From Selaginella tamariscina (lineage: Eukaryota; Streptophyta; Lycopodiopsida; Selaginellales; Selaginellaceae), in the NCBI GenBank assembly GCA_003024785.1, contig PUQB01000218.1, positions 186,001 through 250,000 on the forward strand: DNA of 64,000 bases, in the 5' to 3' direction. The notes under the pieces were generated by a model. It had not been told where the DNA came from and searched no databases. It worked only from the letters and a program-made list of their open reading frames with translations. Made by a program: the position numbers and the translations under genes. Of the stretch, positions 47,907 through 61,076 are shown piece by piece; position 1 is the first letter of the stretch, and every line of letters starts with the position of its first letter.

Positions 47907-48218
47907 TTATGAATAAGGGCGTTTTCGCACACCCCTTACCCCTAAGTAAAATATGAAAGTGCCCTTGAGGAAGGTTGTCTTTTTTCTATAACAAGTAATT
48001 TTATTTATGTTCCACATAGAAAATTTAGGAGGGGCTTCCTTTTCGCAAAAAAAATCACTTAACTTTTTCAAAAATTTCTCCTCCCTTACCATGGCCACCA
48101 CGTCTTTCGGTTGTTCCATGACCTTGTTTTCTATCAACTTTGGCTGCAAGAGGTGTTCTTTCAAGTTGACAGTTGAGCTTAAGCTCAACACTATTGAAGT
48201 CCCCAGCTTGAAAGCCAT
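47907..48218 (-). CDS. Hypothetical ORF downstream of the reverse LTR
   Basis: This is a 103-codon ORF on the minus strand: MAFKLGTSIVLSLSSTVNLK near the start, then KDVVAMVREEKFLKKLSDFF. It begins about 20 bp after the apparent end of the reverse-oriented LTR, where a primer-binding site would be expected (only a worn remnant there), so it occupies the position of a gag start in element orientation. The first 75 residues look coding; the end drifts into low-complexity sequence. I do not recognise the family, and neither composite internal region has it. Confidence 0.35.
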   Translation of the reverse strand: MAFKLGTSIVLSLSSTVNLKEHLLQPKLIENKVMEQPKDVVAMVREEKFLKKLSDFFCEKEAPPKFSMWNINKITCYRKKTTFLKGTFIFYLGVRGVRKRPYS

Positions 48219-48235
48219 GGCCTAGAAACATGTCG

Positions 48236-49790
48236 TGTTAAAGTTTTTACTTGAAGAGCCAACCAAGTGGCCATCTAGTGTCAAAACCCTATGTGAGCAA
48301 TGCTAAGTCTTCCAAGATGACCCTATGAGCCTGACCTAGATGCCTAATTAGATAGGTAACTCAGAGTCCTACCCTAAGTCCATCCTACAAACCCTGAAGG
48401 ATAACCTGATCATGTCCAGTAGACATAGACATGCTCATGCCTTAACTTCATTAAGGAGACTATCTCACACATACCCCCGTGATGGAGTTAAGGCATTGTC
48501 ACTTATCCATTAAGGAATCACCTTCATCGGGGAATACAACCCCTATAGAACGACAAGGAGTACCTTGAATCACGATTAATCCCTAAGAGTTTTGAGTGGC
48601 CAAGTTATATCTTAGATTTGGGTTAGGACATGAGTGTGCACCGTAAGCAAACACGAGTTTTTAAGTAAACTCCTCAAGACAAGGTTTGGATGACCTTAAG
48701 TACATGACCTTGCGAGTGCCTCACGAAAGGGCTCTTGTTAATGAGTTTAGGTTGTTCAACTCTTAAATCCCAAGGAGAACACCCATTAGCCAAGTGCACC
48801 AAAGCACACTTAGTTACGAAACCTAATCTCCCTTGAGTTTATGCCCAAGGCTTAACACTCTAGTGCGAGCATAAGCATGCATGTTAGGTAGAGTATTCAA
48901 CCCCTTGACGATAAACCCATGACACAACCCCAAAGGGTGTGCCTTAGTCGTTGTACCATGTGTCGTCTCTAGCCTAGTCTCACATCTTTGTGTGACATTG
49001 CCTTACACGATGTCGACTATCATGCCATAACCCTTAGATTTAAGAGTTGCCAACTTTAGAACCCTTTAGTGAACCCTTAAGCCAAGATTTCACCCCCACA
49101 GGTTGGACAAAGACACGGATGTGTCTTACTTAGTTGTGAGTGCCACCTAACTTGATATGGAGTATGCTGGAGACATGCCTCAACTTCTAACCCTTAAAAT
49201 GTGCATTCTGACAAGACCTTTTAGTTATGAATTTGCCAATGGTAAGGGTATGCTACCTAAAAGGTGAAACATATCCTTATTGTTTGGAAGTTGAAGTAAC
49301 ACAATAGAGAGTTATGCCTTAACAACACAAGCTAAAGCTTGCACCAGCAGAAGAGTAACAAACTCAGTCATTAACCCAAGAACTCTCCTATATATACCTC
49401 CCCTCTCTTTTCCTATGTGTGTAAGTGGGCTGACACAGAATGTTAAACCCTTAGTTAACGAGATGAGCTTACCTTAAACCTAATTCCTACCCCTAAACCC
49501 GGCATGGGGTTAAGGCAACCCTAGGGATGTTTCTAACTTGACTTAAAATGTCAAACTCATCTGTATTAACCAATAAACTTAAATGAGACATCAAAATTAA
49601 AGAAGAGTTTTTTAAATATAAGTGTTAACTTTGTATAAAGTTTCTTGCAAATACCTAATAACACTCGGTCGAACCATCACTAAATACTCAAGTGCACTAA
49701 ACAAGCATGTTTCTTTTATATTTAGGGCTTATTACATAATTCAGTAAGTAACAACAATCGAAAGGTCGAGTCATAATAAACATTATGACA
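48236..49790 (-). repeat. Old LARD-family LTR, reverse orientation
   Basis: On the minus strand it runs from TGTCATAATGTTTATTATGA (49790) to AAAACTTTAACA (about 48241), with the same order of blocks as LTR1 throughout (for example CTTGGCCACTCAAAACTC and GTGTGCTTTGGTGCACTTGG). At about 1.55 kb it is slightly shorter and clearly diverged. It faces the forward LTR fragment at 46998-47835, forming a head-to-head inverted pair separated by 400 bp. Confidence 0.85.
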
Positions 49791-49950
49791 TTCCAAGCTC
49801 AAAGTCACGACCTAAATTCAAGGTTAAGCTCAAAGTCACAGTCTTGATCATGGTTGGGATGGAAGTCATGGCCTGATACAAGGCTGGGCTCACAGCCACA
49901 GTGGGGTTGGGGTAGAAGCCATGGCCTAATTCAAGGTCAAGCTCAATTTT
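49791..49950. repeat. Degenerate tandem repeat upstream of the SYCP2-like gene
   Basis: Three to four imperfect copies of a unit of about 50 bp built on AAGCTCAAAGTCAC ... ATTCAAGGTT (49796, 49829, 49888, 49938). Confidence 0.6.
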
Positions 49951-50477
49951 TATGTTTTGTTTCCATAGATGAATGTACGTAGGCATTAAAAGAGATTGAG
50001 AGAGATTACCTGGGTGGAAGAGCCTCTAGAATGGCCATGAGACCCTATTTGCCCAATGCCCATAGCCAGCAATTATTGAAACCTCCTCCTGATAATATTC
50101 ACTCCCACCTCCTCTCGCTGCCATGTCCATTCCTAGTTGCACGGTCATCAAAAACCCTAAACCCGTGGCCAAACTAAAACTATAGAAAAACCGAGACGTC
50201 ATTTAGATTTTCTTTTGTAAATTTTTGATTACACTTAAGAGTGGCCACAAGAGCGGAAATCTAGTGGTCAAACTTGTTAAGTAGGTTAAGTAAATGTTCT
50301 ATAGAAGTGAGCGGTGCCACCGTAAAATTTCAAAATATGCGCCCTAAATCATATAATCCCACGTACGTACTGAATATGTGCGTGGATGAGCTGGCCAGGT
50401 TATAACCGTCGATCTCCTTTTCTTCGCCCGCCACAGCCAGTTCATAGGGTTTATGCTTGTATTGCGAGGGCGGCAAG
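49951..50477 (+). promoter_or_regulatory. Upstream region of the SYCP2-like gene
   Basis: This is the flank before the ATG at 50478. AAACCCTAAACCC (50151-50163) resembles a plant telo-box. I cannot define a transcription start. Confidence 0.35.
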
Positions 50478-53400
50478 ATGAGCTCCGTCTTTAAGGATTT
50501 CGAGGAGATTTCGGCTTCTCTGGATGCGCGATCGCCTAACAAGATGGATTTGCCGCGGCTATGCAGCTTTCTTCAGAATGTAAGTGAAGAAATGCCCATT
50601 TTTTCCGCTATTTCTCCATTTTGCGCATTTTTGCCTATTCTTATGCGTGGGTTTTAGTGTTATTGTTCTGTTTTTCTTGGTCGAGACTGTTCTTCAATCT
50701 GAGTGTTCTAGCAAAATGCCTCCTTTGTTCTGTTTTCTTCATCGGAATTATGATTCTTTCTGTTTTCCATCAAAAAGATTCTCTTGCAGAGAAAAAAATT
50801 TCTCGTTTTGGTTGTTCAGGTCCGGATTCAGGGTTTTCAGAAGGCGCACTATGCCCACATGGAAGAGCTTCTTAAGCCTCGAATCTTTCCCGCATCCGGA
50901 AACGCTATTGCGTGAAGACGTCATTGGAGCTCTTGCTAAGCTTTACGATGAGCTCGTAACGGCGGATCTCAACAAACCGGAAGCCATCTCTATCAATCTG
51001 CGCCTTCTGTTTGTTCTTGAAGATCTTAGCGAGCTTAACCCACAAGGTTCTAGACACAGATAGATATGTGTGTGTATGCCTTATGCATCCCCGTGTATAG
51101 AACATATAGATATACACGTATGTGTATAAAAATTGATCTAATGTATTTTTGTAGGCAAAATCCTTTGTGGGAAGCACTTTATTACTAGGCTCGTGGCGTT
51201 GCTGTCAGTCAAACAAGGTTCTCTTCAACTGCAGCGCGCATCAGCAGAAACTCTATGTGCATTGATCACAAGATGCACAGCGAACCAGAAGTTTTTGGCG
51301 TTGCATTCGTCCGGATGGTAAGCCTGATTTGTTTGTTTACAGAGGACACACACACACACACACACACGCATAGGTGTGTGCATGCATACACATCCTCTGT
51401 GCGTGTGCTTCTAATTATGAGTGTGCAGTGACAAGCTCTTCCAGACTTTTCTTCCCAAATGTGGAGACTTTCAGCTTCAAGCGAGTGTTTCGGAGATATT
51501 ATTCAGGTTAACGAGAAAGCACAGGTATCCATCTTCACTTAATTCTAATTCTTTTCTTCCCCGTATTTAAAAACACTTTAAATACAGAAAACTCTTGGAA
51601 TTGATAGACCAAGGTGGTGCTAAGAGAGCAATGCAAGAAATGCTCGAGATGAAGAAGCCCAGCCTGATAGCTGAGATCAGAAATTTTGTTGGGTTGGTGA
51701 ACGAGTCCATGGGTACATTAAGAAGGTACATCTCTTATTCTGTCTCCACGTATTTGTAAATGCACGTATACATATATGTGTGTGTTATTTGTTTTGTTGT
51801 TGTATGAAGCGTCCGTTCTTTTCGAGTGTTGGAGGCTGTAATAGATGATCGTCGACAGCCTTTGCTCGAAATCTGGCTGCACGTTGGATCAGATCATATC
51901 AGCTGCTGTGGTCTCTCAGAAAATAAAGTACGTAATCCAAACGCGCGTGCATACACACCCACGCACGCCCACACTCATTTTTTGTGTTTTCTTGCAGGAA
52001 CGTACAAAGACCATGGACTTGTATTTCAGAGATATTAAAGAGATCAAGCGTAAGTTTTTATTTATACACACATGCACACACGCACACACATAGCACGGGC
52101 ATTCACATGTCCACGTGTATATTGAAAACAACCCATAGGTGAATCTTCTGCGTTGAAGTTGGTGATGTTGAATACGAAAAGCAAGGATGTTGCCGACCAG
52201 AGGACCAGAATTCGCTTTCTTTTTTCCTCAGAGGGTATGTCTGAACTATAAAGAATGACTCTGTTTCTAATAATGTGCTTTTCTTCTGTAGATCTTTCTG
52301 GTGTATATGAATGTTGCATGTCAAAGATAAGGCTTCTCAATACTCCCAAAACACAAGTATGTTTTATTATATATATATATTGAGAGACAGTCAATGCCGC
52401 TTTTTTGTCACAGGGTTTAAGGCCGTCGGGCAAAAGTTCAATTGGAATTGCCGTGCCTTTACCAAAGGCGGGGGACATTCCAAGTGGTCTCACCGAATCT
52501 TTCTATGGAGTTTCTTTGGGTAGAAGTCCAGCGTAAGTATACCTTTATTTGTACAACTACGGTTTGATAATTTTTGTGTCTCGTATATCTGGTTACAGCG
52601 TTAATACACCAGCGGAACGTGTTGTGTTCCCTGGCAAAGAAAATGTCGACCAATTACGTAACAAGCTAATGGCTATTTTCGAAACAACGCTCAAGCAACC
52701 GAGTAAAGGTTGCATTAATATTTTGTAATTAAGAAACTGTTTGGTTGTTAGAATTGTATTTATTGTGATTTATTGACCTAATAATCAATGCAGGGACTGA
52801 AAACCACAATGCTTTCATGAGTAAGAATGGAGGCACTCCTCATAATGAAGGTTATGCCTTAAGTTATTTTGATAATGTTTGATTTACTAACCGAGTGCGT
52901 GCAGGCTCTGGGGACTGGATTGGTGAAAGCACGCCTACGCCTATAGGTAATATATCAGCCTGTGCTTGCTTTTGCTGATTTTATGATGATTGCAGCAGGA
53001 GCTAAAAAGCTTAATGCTTTCGCTGATAGCACCAATAAGATCACGAATACACACAATGAAGGTACTTGATCATTATGCACAGTGTACATACCAGAAGTCT
53101 ATTACAAAGTGTGTGTATAAATAAATAGAGATAATATTGACGACACCGGGTTCAGCAGGGACTGAAAACTATAATGGCTCTGATAAGGCTACGGAAGTTA
53201 CTCCGAGAACAGAGATTAAGGAAGGCCAGAGGAGATTAACTGGTGAGAATTTTTATTCTAATCTTTGCCCAAAGATAAATAGATTGAAGTTCATTGTTTC
53301 GCTGGCTAGCTGAGGACCAGATAAACGACACCACTTGTATATTAGATTAGTCTGTAATTAGAGACTAAAAAGCCTGCATCTATATATTCATGTGCTTAAG

Positions 53401-56400
53401 TTCTTAATTATGACCTGTGTGTGTGTGTGTTGGGGGGGGGGGCGGGCGCGGGCGCGTGCGTGCGTGTGTGTGATGCACTTACATAATTATACATGCAGTA
53501 TGTGTGTTTTATGTGATTCATTCATATAATTGAGTGCAAGCACTCACTGATACTGTCTATTGGTGTAATTATTCTTCTATACAGGTATCTGACTTTATAT
53601 ATATAGATCAAGACACCAATGTTAACAAGGATGGTTCGCCAAGGATACTGGACCATGATAGCAACCCTAGAAACAACAGTATCAGTCCAAGTGCAAAGCA
53701 CATTAAAGGTATCACATTTAAATTGAAATCAAATCAAATTAAAATCCTGCGTATTCGAGCGTGTATGTGTCAACTGCGCTCTTGATAGAAACAGAATTTG
53801 AAAAGCTCGCTCATACAAAGAAGAGGGGACGTCCTCGAAAGACGAAAGTGCAGTCAAAAGAGCAGATGAACTCATCCGAAGGTCGTGTGCATGCTTATAT
53901 ATTTTGACTTACGTCCATACTTACGCGCAGACATATATACGTATGTGTATATACATACTTTTATGTATTGACAAGGTGTTGACGAAAGCAGAATCTGAGA
54001 AGCGTGGTCAAGCAAATAAGCGGGGACGTCCTCGAAAGATGGATAAGAAAGACTTATTCACAGGTACTGACTTGTTCCTAGAACTGATATAGTTTATGTG
54101 CAAGATGTAGGATAATGAATAATTATAATGCTATGCAGATAAAGTGAAGGACGTTCACAGGTATGGAAAAAAAATTTTCCAAGGAGAAAGTCCAGCAAGA
54201 GCCGAAGATTGAATATGAATGATAAGTATGTATGATACACACTTGCAAGTGCTGTGTGTGTATATTTATGTTAACTCTGTTTATATACAGTGTTGCTGAG
54301 CCTCGACGATCTCCTAGGTTTATGAAACAGGCTATGACTAACCACATGGAGCCTGAGAGGTCTATCTGTCTGTCTGTCTGTCTCTGTGTGTGTGCGTCTG
54401 CGTGCGCGTGCGCAACATACATACGTGGTAAGTTTGTCGTTTCAGCGAAGCGAGTCCTGTTCCGGTTGTTGAAATCCGTGACGAAGTTGGAGACGCAATC
54501 ATTAATAAGTAACCGCTTGTTGCTTCTGATTATTAGTATTACTATTAAACTGATGCCAATAATATTATTTTTGTACAATTAACCTCTACTAACCGATACA
54601 TTACAGTTCGTCAAATCCCACAAAATCAGAGGAGTTGGCCAAGGAGCACCGCAAAGCTGACAAGTAAGTGAGTCTTAAAACGAAATTAGACTTACTGCAT
54701 TAATCTTCTTTTGACAGGTCTGAAGCCGCTGGCATATCTGACCATGAACCTTTCAGGAATAAGTGAGCTCTCTCTCTCTCTCTCGTGTTCGTGTGTGTGT
54801 GTGATACCTGATTCTGCGACGATATTTTAGCAAGTTCGATGTTGAAGAACTGCTGGATTGTGACGACACTAACATGGATAAGTAAGTAGTCTTATGTGTG
54901 TGTTTGTTTGTTCTGTGTGCAAATGGACAGTGTATGTAATCTAAACTTTGTGTACGCGTTTTCATTTTACAGTATATGTACACCCTCTGTGTATATGAAG
55001 CATATATATATGTCGGGTTTAACTTGCAGGTTGGGCACACACATACGTATACATATATATTGTGAATGTTAAGAGATCTAACAGTAGATATATCCGAATC
55101 TAGTTATCTGTATACATAGTGTGTCCGGGCCTGCTTCACACACTAGTCAGGGATATTGATGTTCTCTCGAATGCTGAAAAATGTGAAGATACGATAATAA
55201 TGACCTTATTATTAAATTCGCTCGTGATTGTAAGTGTTAATTGTGTCCTTTTTAGGGCCCCAAATCCCCTCAGGTCTACAAACTTGTCTAAGGAGCACAA
55301 GAACGATATGGATCACTTGGACAAGTAAGCCTCTTATACATTGCAGTGAACTCATTTAAAACATTTTTGATATTTTTACAGTCTTAAGTATATACACTAC
55401 GTTAGTCACTATGCCGTTTGGATGGTATAATTATATGATATGATTAGTCTCACTATAATTCTATTATCGATATTAATATTGTATGTTATCAGTATAGCAT
55501 TAGTGAGAATTTGTTTCTGTTGTTTAACAGGGCCAAAGCCGTTCAGGAAGCAGTGACGGATCATAGCATACCTGATAACGAACGCATCGTCAATAAGTAT
55601 GTGTGAGTGTCAGAGTGGTATGTGTGTGCGAGGGAGAGATAGAAAGCGGGAAAGGGAGAGGAGAGGGGGCTAACTCTTTCTGCTTTCAGCGTTTCTGATC
55701 CTACGAAGCTAGAACCGTTAATACCTCGGCGGTTTTCTAGAAGGGCTAATGAAGAACGGACAGAAGTTCTGAAGCTGTTCAATGCTGTAAATTCACCATG
55801 TAAGTTGCAGACCACACGCATATATGTGTCTCTATACATCCAGTTTATAAGATATTAAACCGCTACACGTAGTATACATATATGTGTTTCTGTGTGCGTG
55901 TGTGTGTGCTCCTACTAATCCGGCGTTTCAGAGGTTTAACTGATGTTCCGGTGTTGAAGAGCTAAAAGATTATAACGAAGTAGAGAAAGCTACCATAAAT
56001 AAGTAATTAATCACTCGATATGTAATTATTAATATTAACTGCCTAGTCTCAGTGCGTCAAGCTCGCAAAAATTGGCGAAGGAGCAGCAGAAAGACCAGGG
56101 TAATATGGATAAGTAAGTGTTTTATTTTTAATTAATTATATAATGTCAAATCGACTAGATTATAGTTTCTTGTTTGTTCAGTTTTAGAATAATCAAATTT
56201 TTTTAAAGACTGAGTTTTCTTCCATTCAGCCCTTCGATGCATAACAAGGTTGAAGCAGTCAAGGAGCTGGTGAACGAGGAACCTAATATAAACAAGTGAG
56301 TGTTGTCTGTGTGTGTATGCGTGTGTACGTGTAAGTGCGCACCCTCTCTACATATGCTTCTACATTCTTGACAGGTCTGATATTGAAGAGTTGGTGGATC

Positions 56401-57903
56401 CCTTCTCTTCTGACGCTAACGTGGATAAGTAAGTGCTTTGCTGAGCGTGTTCTCTTGTAGCATATTCTCTTAATATTTGGTTTCCAGGGCCTTAACCCCT
56501 AGCGATTTGGATATGGGCTTCTTAATGCGAAAGAGGTATAGAAAGCGTCACCATACCGATGAAACTCCCGTTGAAGGCGCTACGGCAGACAAGTATGCTA
56601 CAAAATCTACACTATCATATATGGACACATGCATCTATATCTGCGTGTACGCGTGCATGTGTGTGCGTGTGTATTCATAATATGTATGTACATATGCTAT
56701 AATTAAAAGATAAGAACCGAGTTTCGTCTTGATATCACTTTCGGATTTCTAGTCGATTGAATTGGCACTTCTTTTCAGTTTAAGGAGTGGATCTTCTAAG
56801 CGGCGGCGGAGACGATTTGCGGATGCTTTGCATGTTAAGGACTTGGCAAAGGGTTCTGAGGAAGACTCTACCATGGATTTGTAAGTGGTTAAAGCAGTGT
56901 AAGGCATAAGACGTTAAATGAATCTTTTAACTATATTTAGTTATATTTCACATTAAATGATAACACACGACGCACGTACATACGCTGCTAAATTTTGCAT
57001 GCTTTCAGTAATCTGATCCAATCTTCAAGGCACCGACAGAGGCAGCAGTTTACTGAAGTTGATGACATTGGAGATCCTGAAATGAGGTAAGTATTTCTCA
57101 TTGTCCCATTAATTGCATGTGATTCACGCATTGTGTAACAAATGCAATTTAATATATACATACATGAAATGTATGTATATAGATATATACATATATAAAC
57201 TTTTATCTACAGGCACAGAGGCTTGCATATACACATGCATACAAACAAATATATTACATGTGCGTGCGTATCTGTGTGTACTCGTCTTTCAGTGCTATCA
57301 GGCCAGAAGCTCTATCAAAGCGTCGGAGGCTCACTGTCTCAAGAGATCAAGATGAAAATCCTGGAGAACCTATTGATTTTGTTGGAGAAGATGCTAGTGG
57401 GGACAGGTGCTTTGTCTACTTTGCAGCGTGCGTGCATGGGATGTGTGCTTGTGTGTGTGTGTGTGTGTGTGGTGCGCATACTTGTACTGCACGCCCGTGT
57501 CTAATCAACTTAAGTTAATCGGTTAATTATGCTTTTACTTTCAGCTTTGTGCTTTTGTTTGTGAGCCTGCTGAAGAAGTTTAAACAAAAGCTACGTTCTC
57601 GTGTACGAGCTAAGACTGATCATATACTGAATTCAACATCAGAGCTAGTTAAAAAGGAGGTGAACACCGTGGAGATGCAGATTCAGAAAGACATGTAAGG
57701 TTTTACTTTGTTTGTGTGTGGGGTGTGCTTGTTAGCATTGGGCACACGCACGCACGCACGCACACAGATCACATCTTAGCATTGGATACACGCACAAACA
57801 CACGCACGCACACACAAATTTAAACACGAGTTGTTTTGAAACAGTGAGAGCTACGTAGAACGCTGCAAGGGAAAGTTTGGACACATAGAACTGCAGCTAC
57901 TTG

Positions 57904-57943
<40 letters not shown>

Positions 57944-58845
57944 ACACACACAGGCACACACCCACACACAGAGACACACACACAACACTCAGGTGCAGCG
58001 TAAAGATTAATATTTTTCAAGTATTAATGTATACTCTAACTACTCTATTGTTTTGGGTTTTAGAACAAACCAAGAAATTTAAAGAGATGTTGCAGAGGTT
58101 CGACAAAGAATTCAAGCAGCACTGTGAGCACTTAGACCAACTGCAGGCACGGATGGACTCTACAGAAGAGGGTTGAAGTCTTTATCCGACAAACAAAGTA
58201 ATTTAATTTATTTATACTAACGTTAAAATATACTTAGCATATTAGACTGAAATATATATGAGAGAGAGTTAGAGAGATCCTACTTATACATAGGTCGGAT
58301 GTTAAGCTAAGTATATTATTTTTATTATACTACTGTAGTACGCCAGACATCACTACACATGCACACACCGATAGCTAGTCTCATGCTAGTATTTGGAAAT
58401 AATTATTGTACTTATGCTAATATGCAGGTTTATATTATTAGGATTTGGTTCTAACTAAGCTTTGAAACAGAGCTTGCACACAGAAAATTGATTGCTGAAT
58501 TACAAAAGACGATTGAGGAGCGGCTGTTGGAAGCAGAATCCAAAATCTTGGCAGTTCAAAAGGTAATAAAGTTGATAAAGGTAATGATATATAGTTGTTT
58601 ACAAGTCTGGAGCCTTAGCTAAATCATTATTTAGGTGGTGTAAGACTGTTAACAATACATGAACACTTAGAACAACGAGGTCTATTATTAGTATGCATAA
58701 AACTCGTAACCAAATAATTATACTATTCCTGTTATATTATTTCTATATTATAGTTGTATGCTATTTACTAACAAACAACTTACAGGCTGGGAAGAGAATG
58801 AATGGACTGCGTGAAGTACTTGAGCAGCTAACAACCGAGGTTTAG
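50478..58845 (+). CDS. SYCP2-like meiotic chromosome-axis protein with AT-hooks and coiled coil
   Basis: SYCP2-type proteins are axis core proteins that organise meiotic chromosomes. Exons 1-10 (50478-50579, 50820-51046, 51155-51317, 51429-51524, 51588-51725, 51810-51927, 51998-52049, 52139-52234, 52292-52356, 52414-52532) encode about 390 residues resembling the armadillo-like plus Spt16-like head of animal SYCP2 (LPKCGDFQLQASVSEILFRL, then GLVNESMGTLR and EIWLHVGSDHISC). A long linker of small exons follows, with two AT-hooks (KRGRPRK, 53821 and 54018). The tail (57545-58845) is a coiled coil (EMLQRFDKEFKQHCEHLDQL) ending QLTTEV. The frame breaks at 50889-50891, where CCC should be CC. Exon borders in the linker are partly uncertain. 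Relationship to plant ASY3 is possible but not shown. The identification rests on remembered family patterns. Confidence 0.72.
53788..54062 (+). repeat. Duplicated AT-hook exons of the SYCP2-like gene
   Basis: Two exons (about 53788-53881 and 53978-54062) share GGGGACGTCCTCGAAAG and align codon by codon around it (FEKLAHTKKRGRPRK versus SEKRGQANKRGRPRK). Each holds one AT-hook core (RGRP) flanked by basic residues, the minor-groove DNA-binding motif. Confidence 0.8.
54606..56430 (+). repeat. Tandemly amplified mini-exon cassette in the SYCP2-like gene
   Basis: Short exons, most with identical phase, typically end in codons for DK or NK split by GTAAGT-type donors. They fall into three types that recur in the order B, C, A. 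B: SKSEELAKEHRKADK-like (54606, 55256, 56049). C: SEAAGISDHEPFRNK-like (54719), AKAVQEAVTDH (55531), NKVEAVKELVNEEPN (56230). A: KFDVEELLDCDDTNMDK (54831), VEELKDYNEVEK (55953), SDIEELVDPFSSDANVDK (56374). An Arg-rich exon (55689) interrupts the second round. Type C members are the least alike. Introns are mostly about 70-450 bp and rich in GT/CT microsatellites. Confidence 0.68.
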
Positions 58846-60712
58846 AGGTTTAATATAAGGAGGTAAATAGTTAGAACGTTTTAATGAAGGCTTTGAGTGG
58901 TAGGCCTGTGTATCTTCTTCCTGTTTTGGAACACCGATATCGTTTTTGTGTATATGTTTGTGCGTGCATGTGTGTGTGCAACGCATTTATGATGACATAT
59001 ATGTGTGTATGGATGTATTCTTGTTTGTATTGTGTATTTTTAACCAAATGGTCGTTTTTTATTGCTTTACTCCATTTTATTATCGTTTTAGACATACTTA
59101 AGAGTAATAAAATGAATGTATAGGCATACATACAGACATCATGTAATTATGGTGACATACTTCCTTCGTGTCATGCATATGCACCCATTGTTTAGACATA
59201 CATAGGAAATGTCACGTCATATAGCATGCGTTCTGTATGGATAAAAAGGAGGGGGATTATCTTGTGAATGTTGTATTTACAATTCTTCCGTGTCTTCACG
59301 TCATAAGGTAGATACTTGGTTTTTATGCACTATGTACGCATGTATGGATGCCTAGTATTTGCATTTTAGACGCAAGAAATAGAGTTCTTACACGTCACGG
59401 CCAAGGTGCATTAAATTTATAACAATTATCTAGTTATGTATTATTAATATTTACATTACATTATAAACTTACAACAATCCCAAGTTTACATGCCACACGT
59501 TCATGTCTCAATGATCATGTACATTCCATCCAGGTAAGTATGTATACGCATATTCTCTAGTAAATCATATAATATTATAATTATATGTGGATATTATTCT
59601 ATATTCAATAAGTATTTTAAACTCTATTAGAGAGAGAGACAGCTGATAAGAATAGATACAAAAATATTCATTATTATTGTTGCATCTGGTGGTTAATTCA
59701 GACAGTTTAATTTAAGCACTGAACTAGGTGTCTTCTGCTTGCATATAGAATTGTCCATCATCGATTTCTCAAAGATAATGTAATGCTAACATAAGTACAC
59801 ACGTATATACTATAGATAAAAACTGTTGTTGCAGATCCTCTACATTTACAAATAAATCCCGAGAGCCTGCAGAGGTATGATCAACCACACGATTTGCATG
59901 GATGTATATACTGTATTTTAGTATATTGTACGTATATGTGTCGAATCCACATATATACATCACCATTGAAATGAACAGTGAGCTGTCTTTATCTAGACAG
60001 CGCCATCACTTCTTTTTTGTCAGGGTAGTCCAGCACCAGGCCAGCTCATACAAAAGGTACGTCTTTGATAATATTGTAAATATATGTGGGCATTATATAT
60101 GTATATATATATAGTAGTTTCTATATTTGTCGTAAATATCAGAATTAGTTATATGAGGTAATATATGTTGTAAGCATTGGATATTATAGTGATTTCTCGG
60201 TGGACTTCTCTCATAATGTTTTTATTATATTCAATAAGTAAGAATAATATGTATGCTAACATTTTGAACTTGTCTGTATGTGGACTTATATCGACCAACA
60301 AAAGCAACTTGATGGAGTAATAGCATGCATAGAGGTATGGTGTCCTTTACCTTATAGTACTCCATTGATGTTTTATTTATATGGTCACACACACACACAC
60401 ACACACATGTATTGATTGATTGATTTATTGATGCAGAAGGTTGGTATCGAGTAATGTCACGAATATTTAGTGATCTTGATTCATAGAGTATAGTTCATTG
60501 ATTTTGCATTTATTAGTTTGGCATCACCACCACCATTGACATGAAACTGTTCATTTTACTACATAGAACTGTGTAAATTTTATGCCATAGTAACATTGTG
60601 TGTTGTACTGTTTGAAGAATTACTGAGGATTTGCTAGAAGTTACTAGATGGTACCGTATTTGTCCGTGTATGTGTATTGTGTTATTCAATGTATGCATGC
60701 ACACAGTTCATA

Positions 60713-60751
<39 letters not shown>

Positions 60752-61076
60752 CTGTCGATCCATGTGGATTAAGCTCTGTAATCTATGTATATACACATTT
60801 CTCTTTCCACACACACGAGGGAGGAGAGCTAGAAACTTGCATTTTGACAGAAATGCATGTGCATATATATATATATATATATATATACATGCATACACAC
60901 ATGTTTGTAAGATATACAGGGCATGTGTTTATCTAGGCACAATAATGCCTTTAATTGTGCATATAGGCTATGTGTCCGTTATATACAGCTACACCACATA
61001 CGGAAACGTGTATGCGCTATGTGCATACACATACGTAGGCCATCGAAGTAGCCGTTAACTTGGTTAAATTACAGTG

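Noticed and set aside
54123..55839. Minus-strand ORFs opposite the SYCP2-like linker
   Set aside because: They cross introns and exon borders of the plus-strand gene and contain microsatellite-encoded runs.
59820..60060. Possible exons flanked by CAG and GT at 59835 and 60010
   Set aside because: No coding frame links them and no protein similarity is visible.
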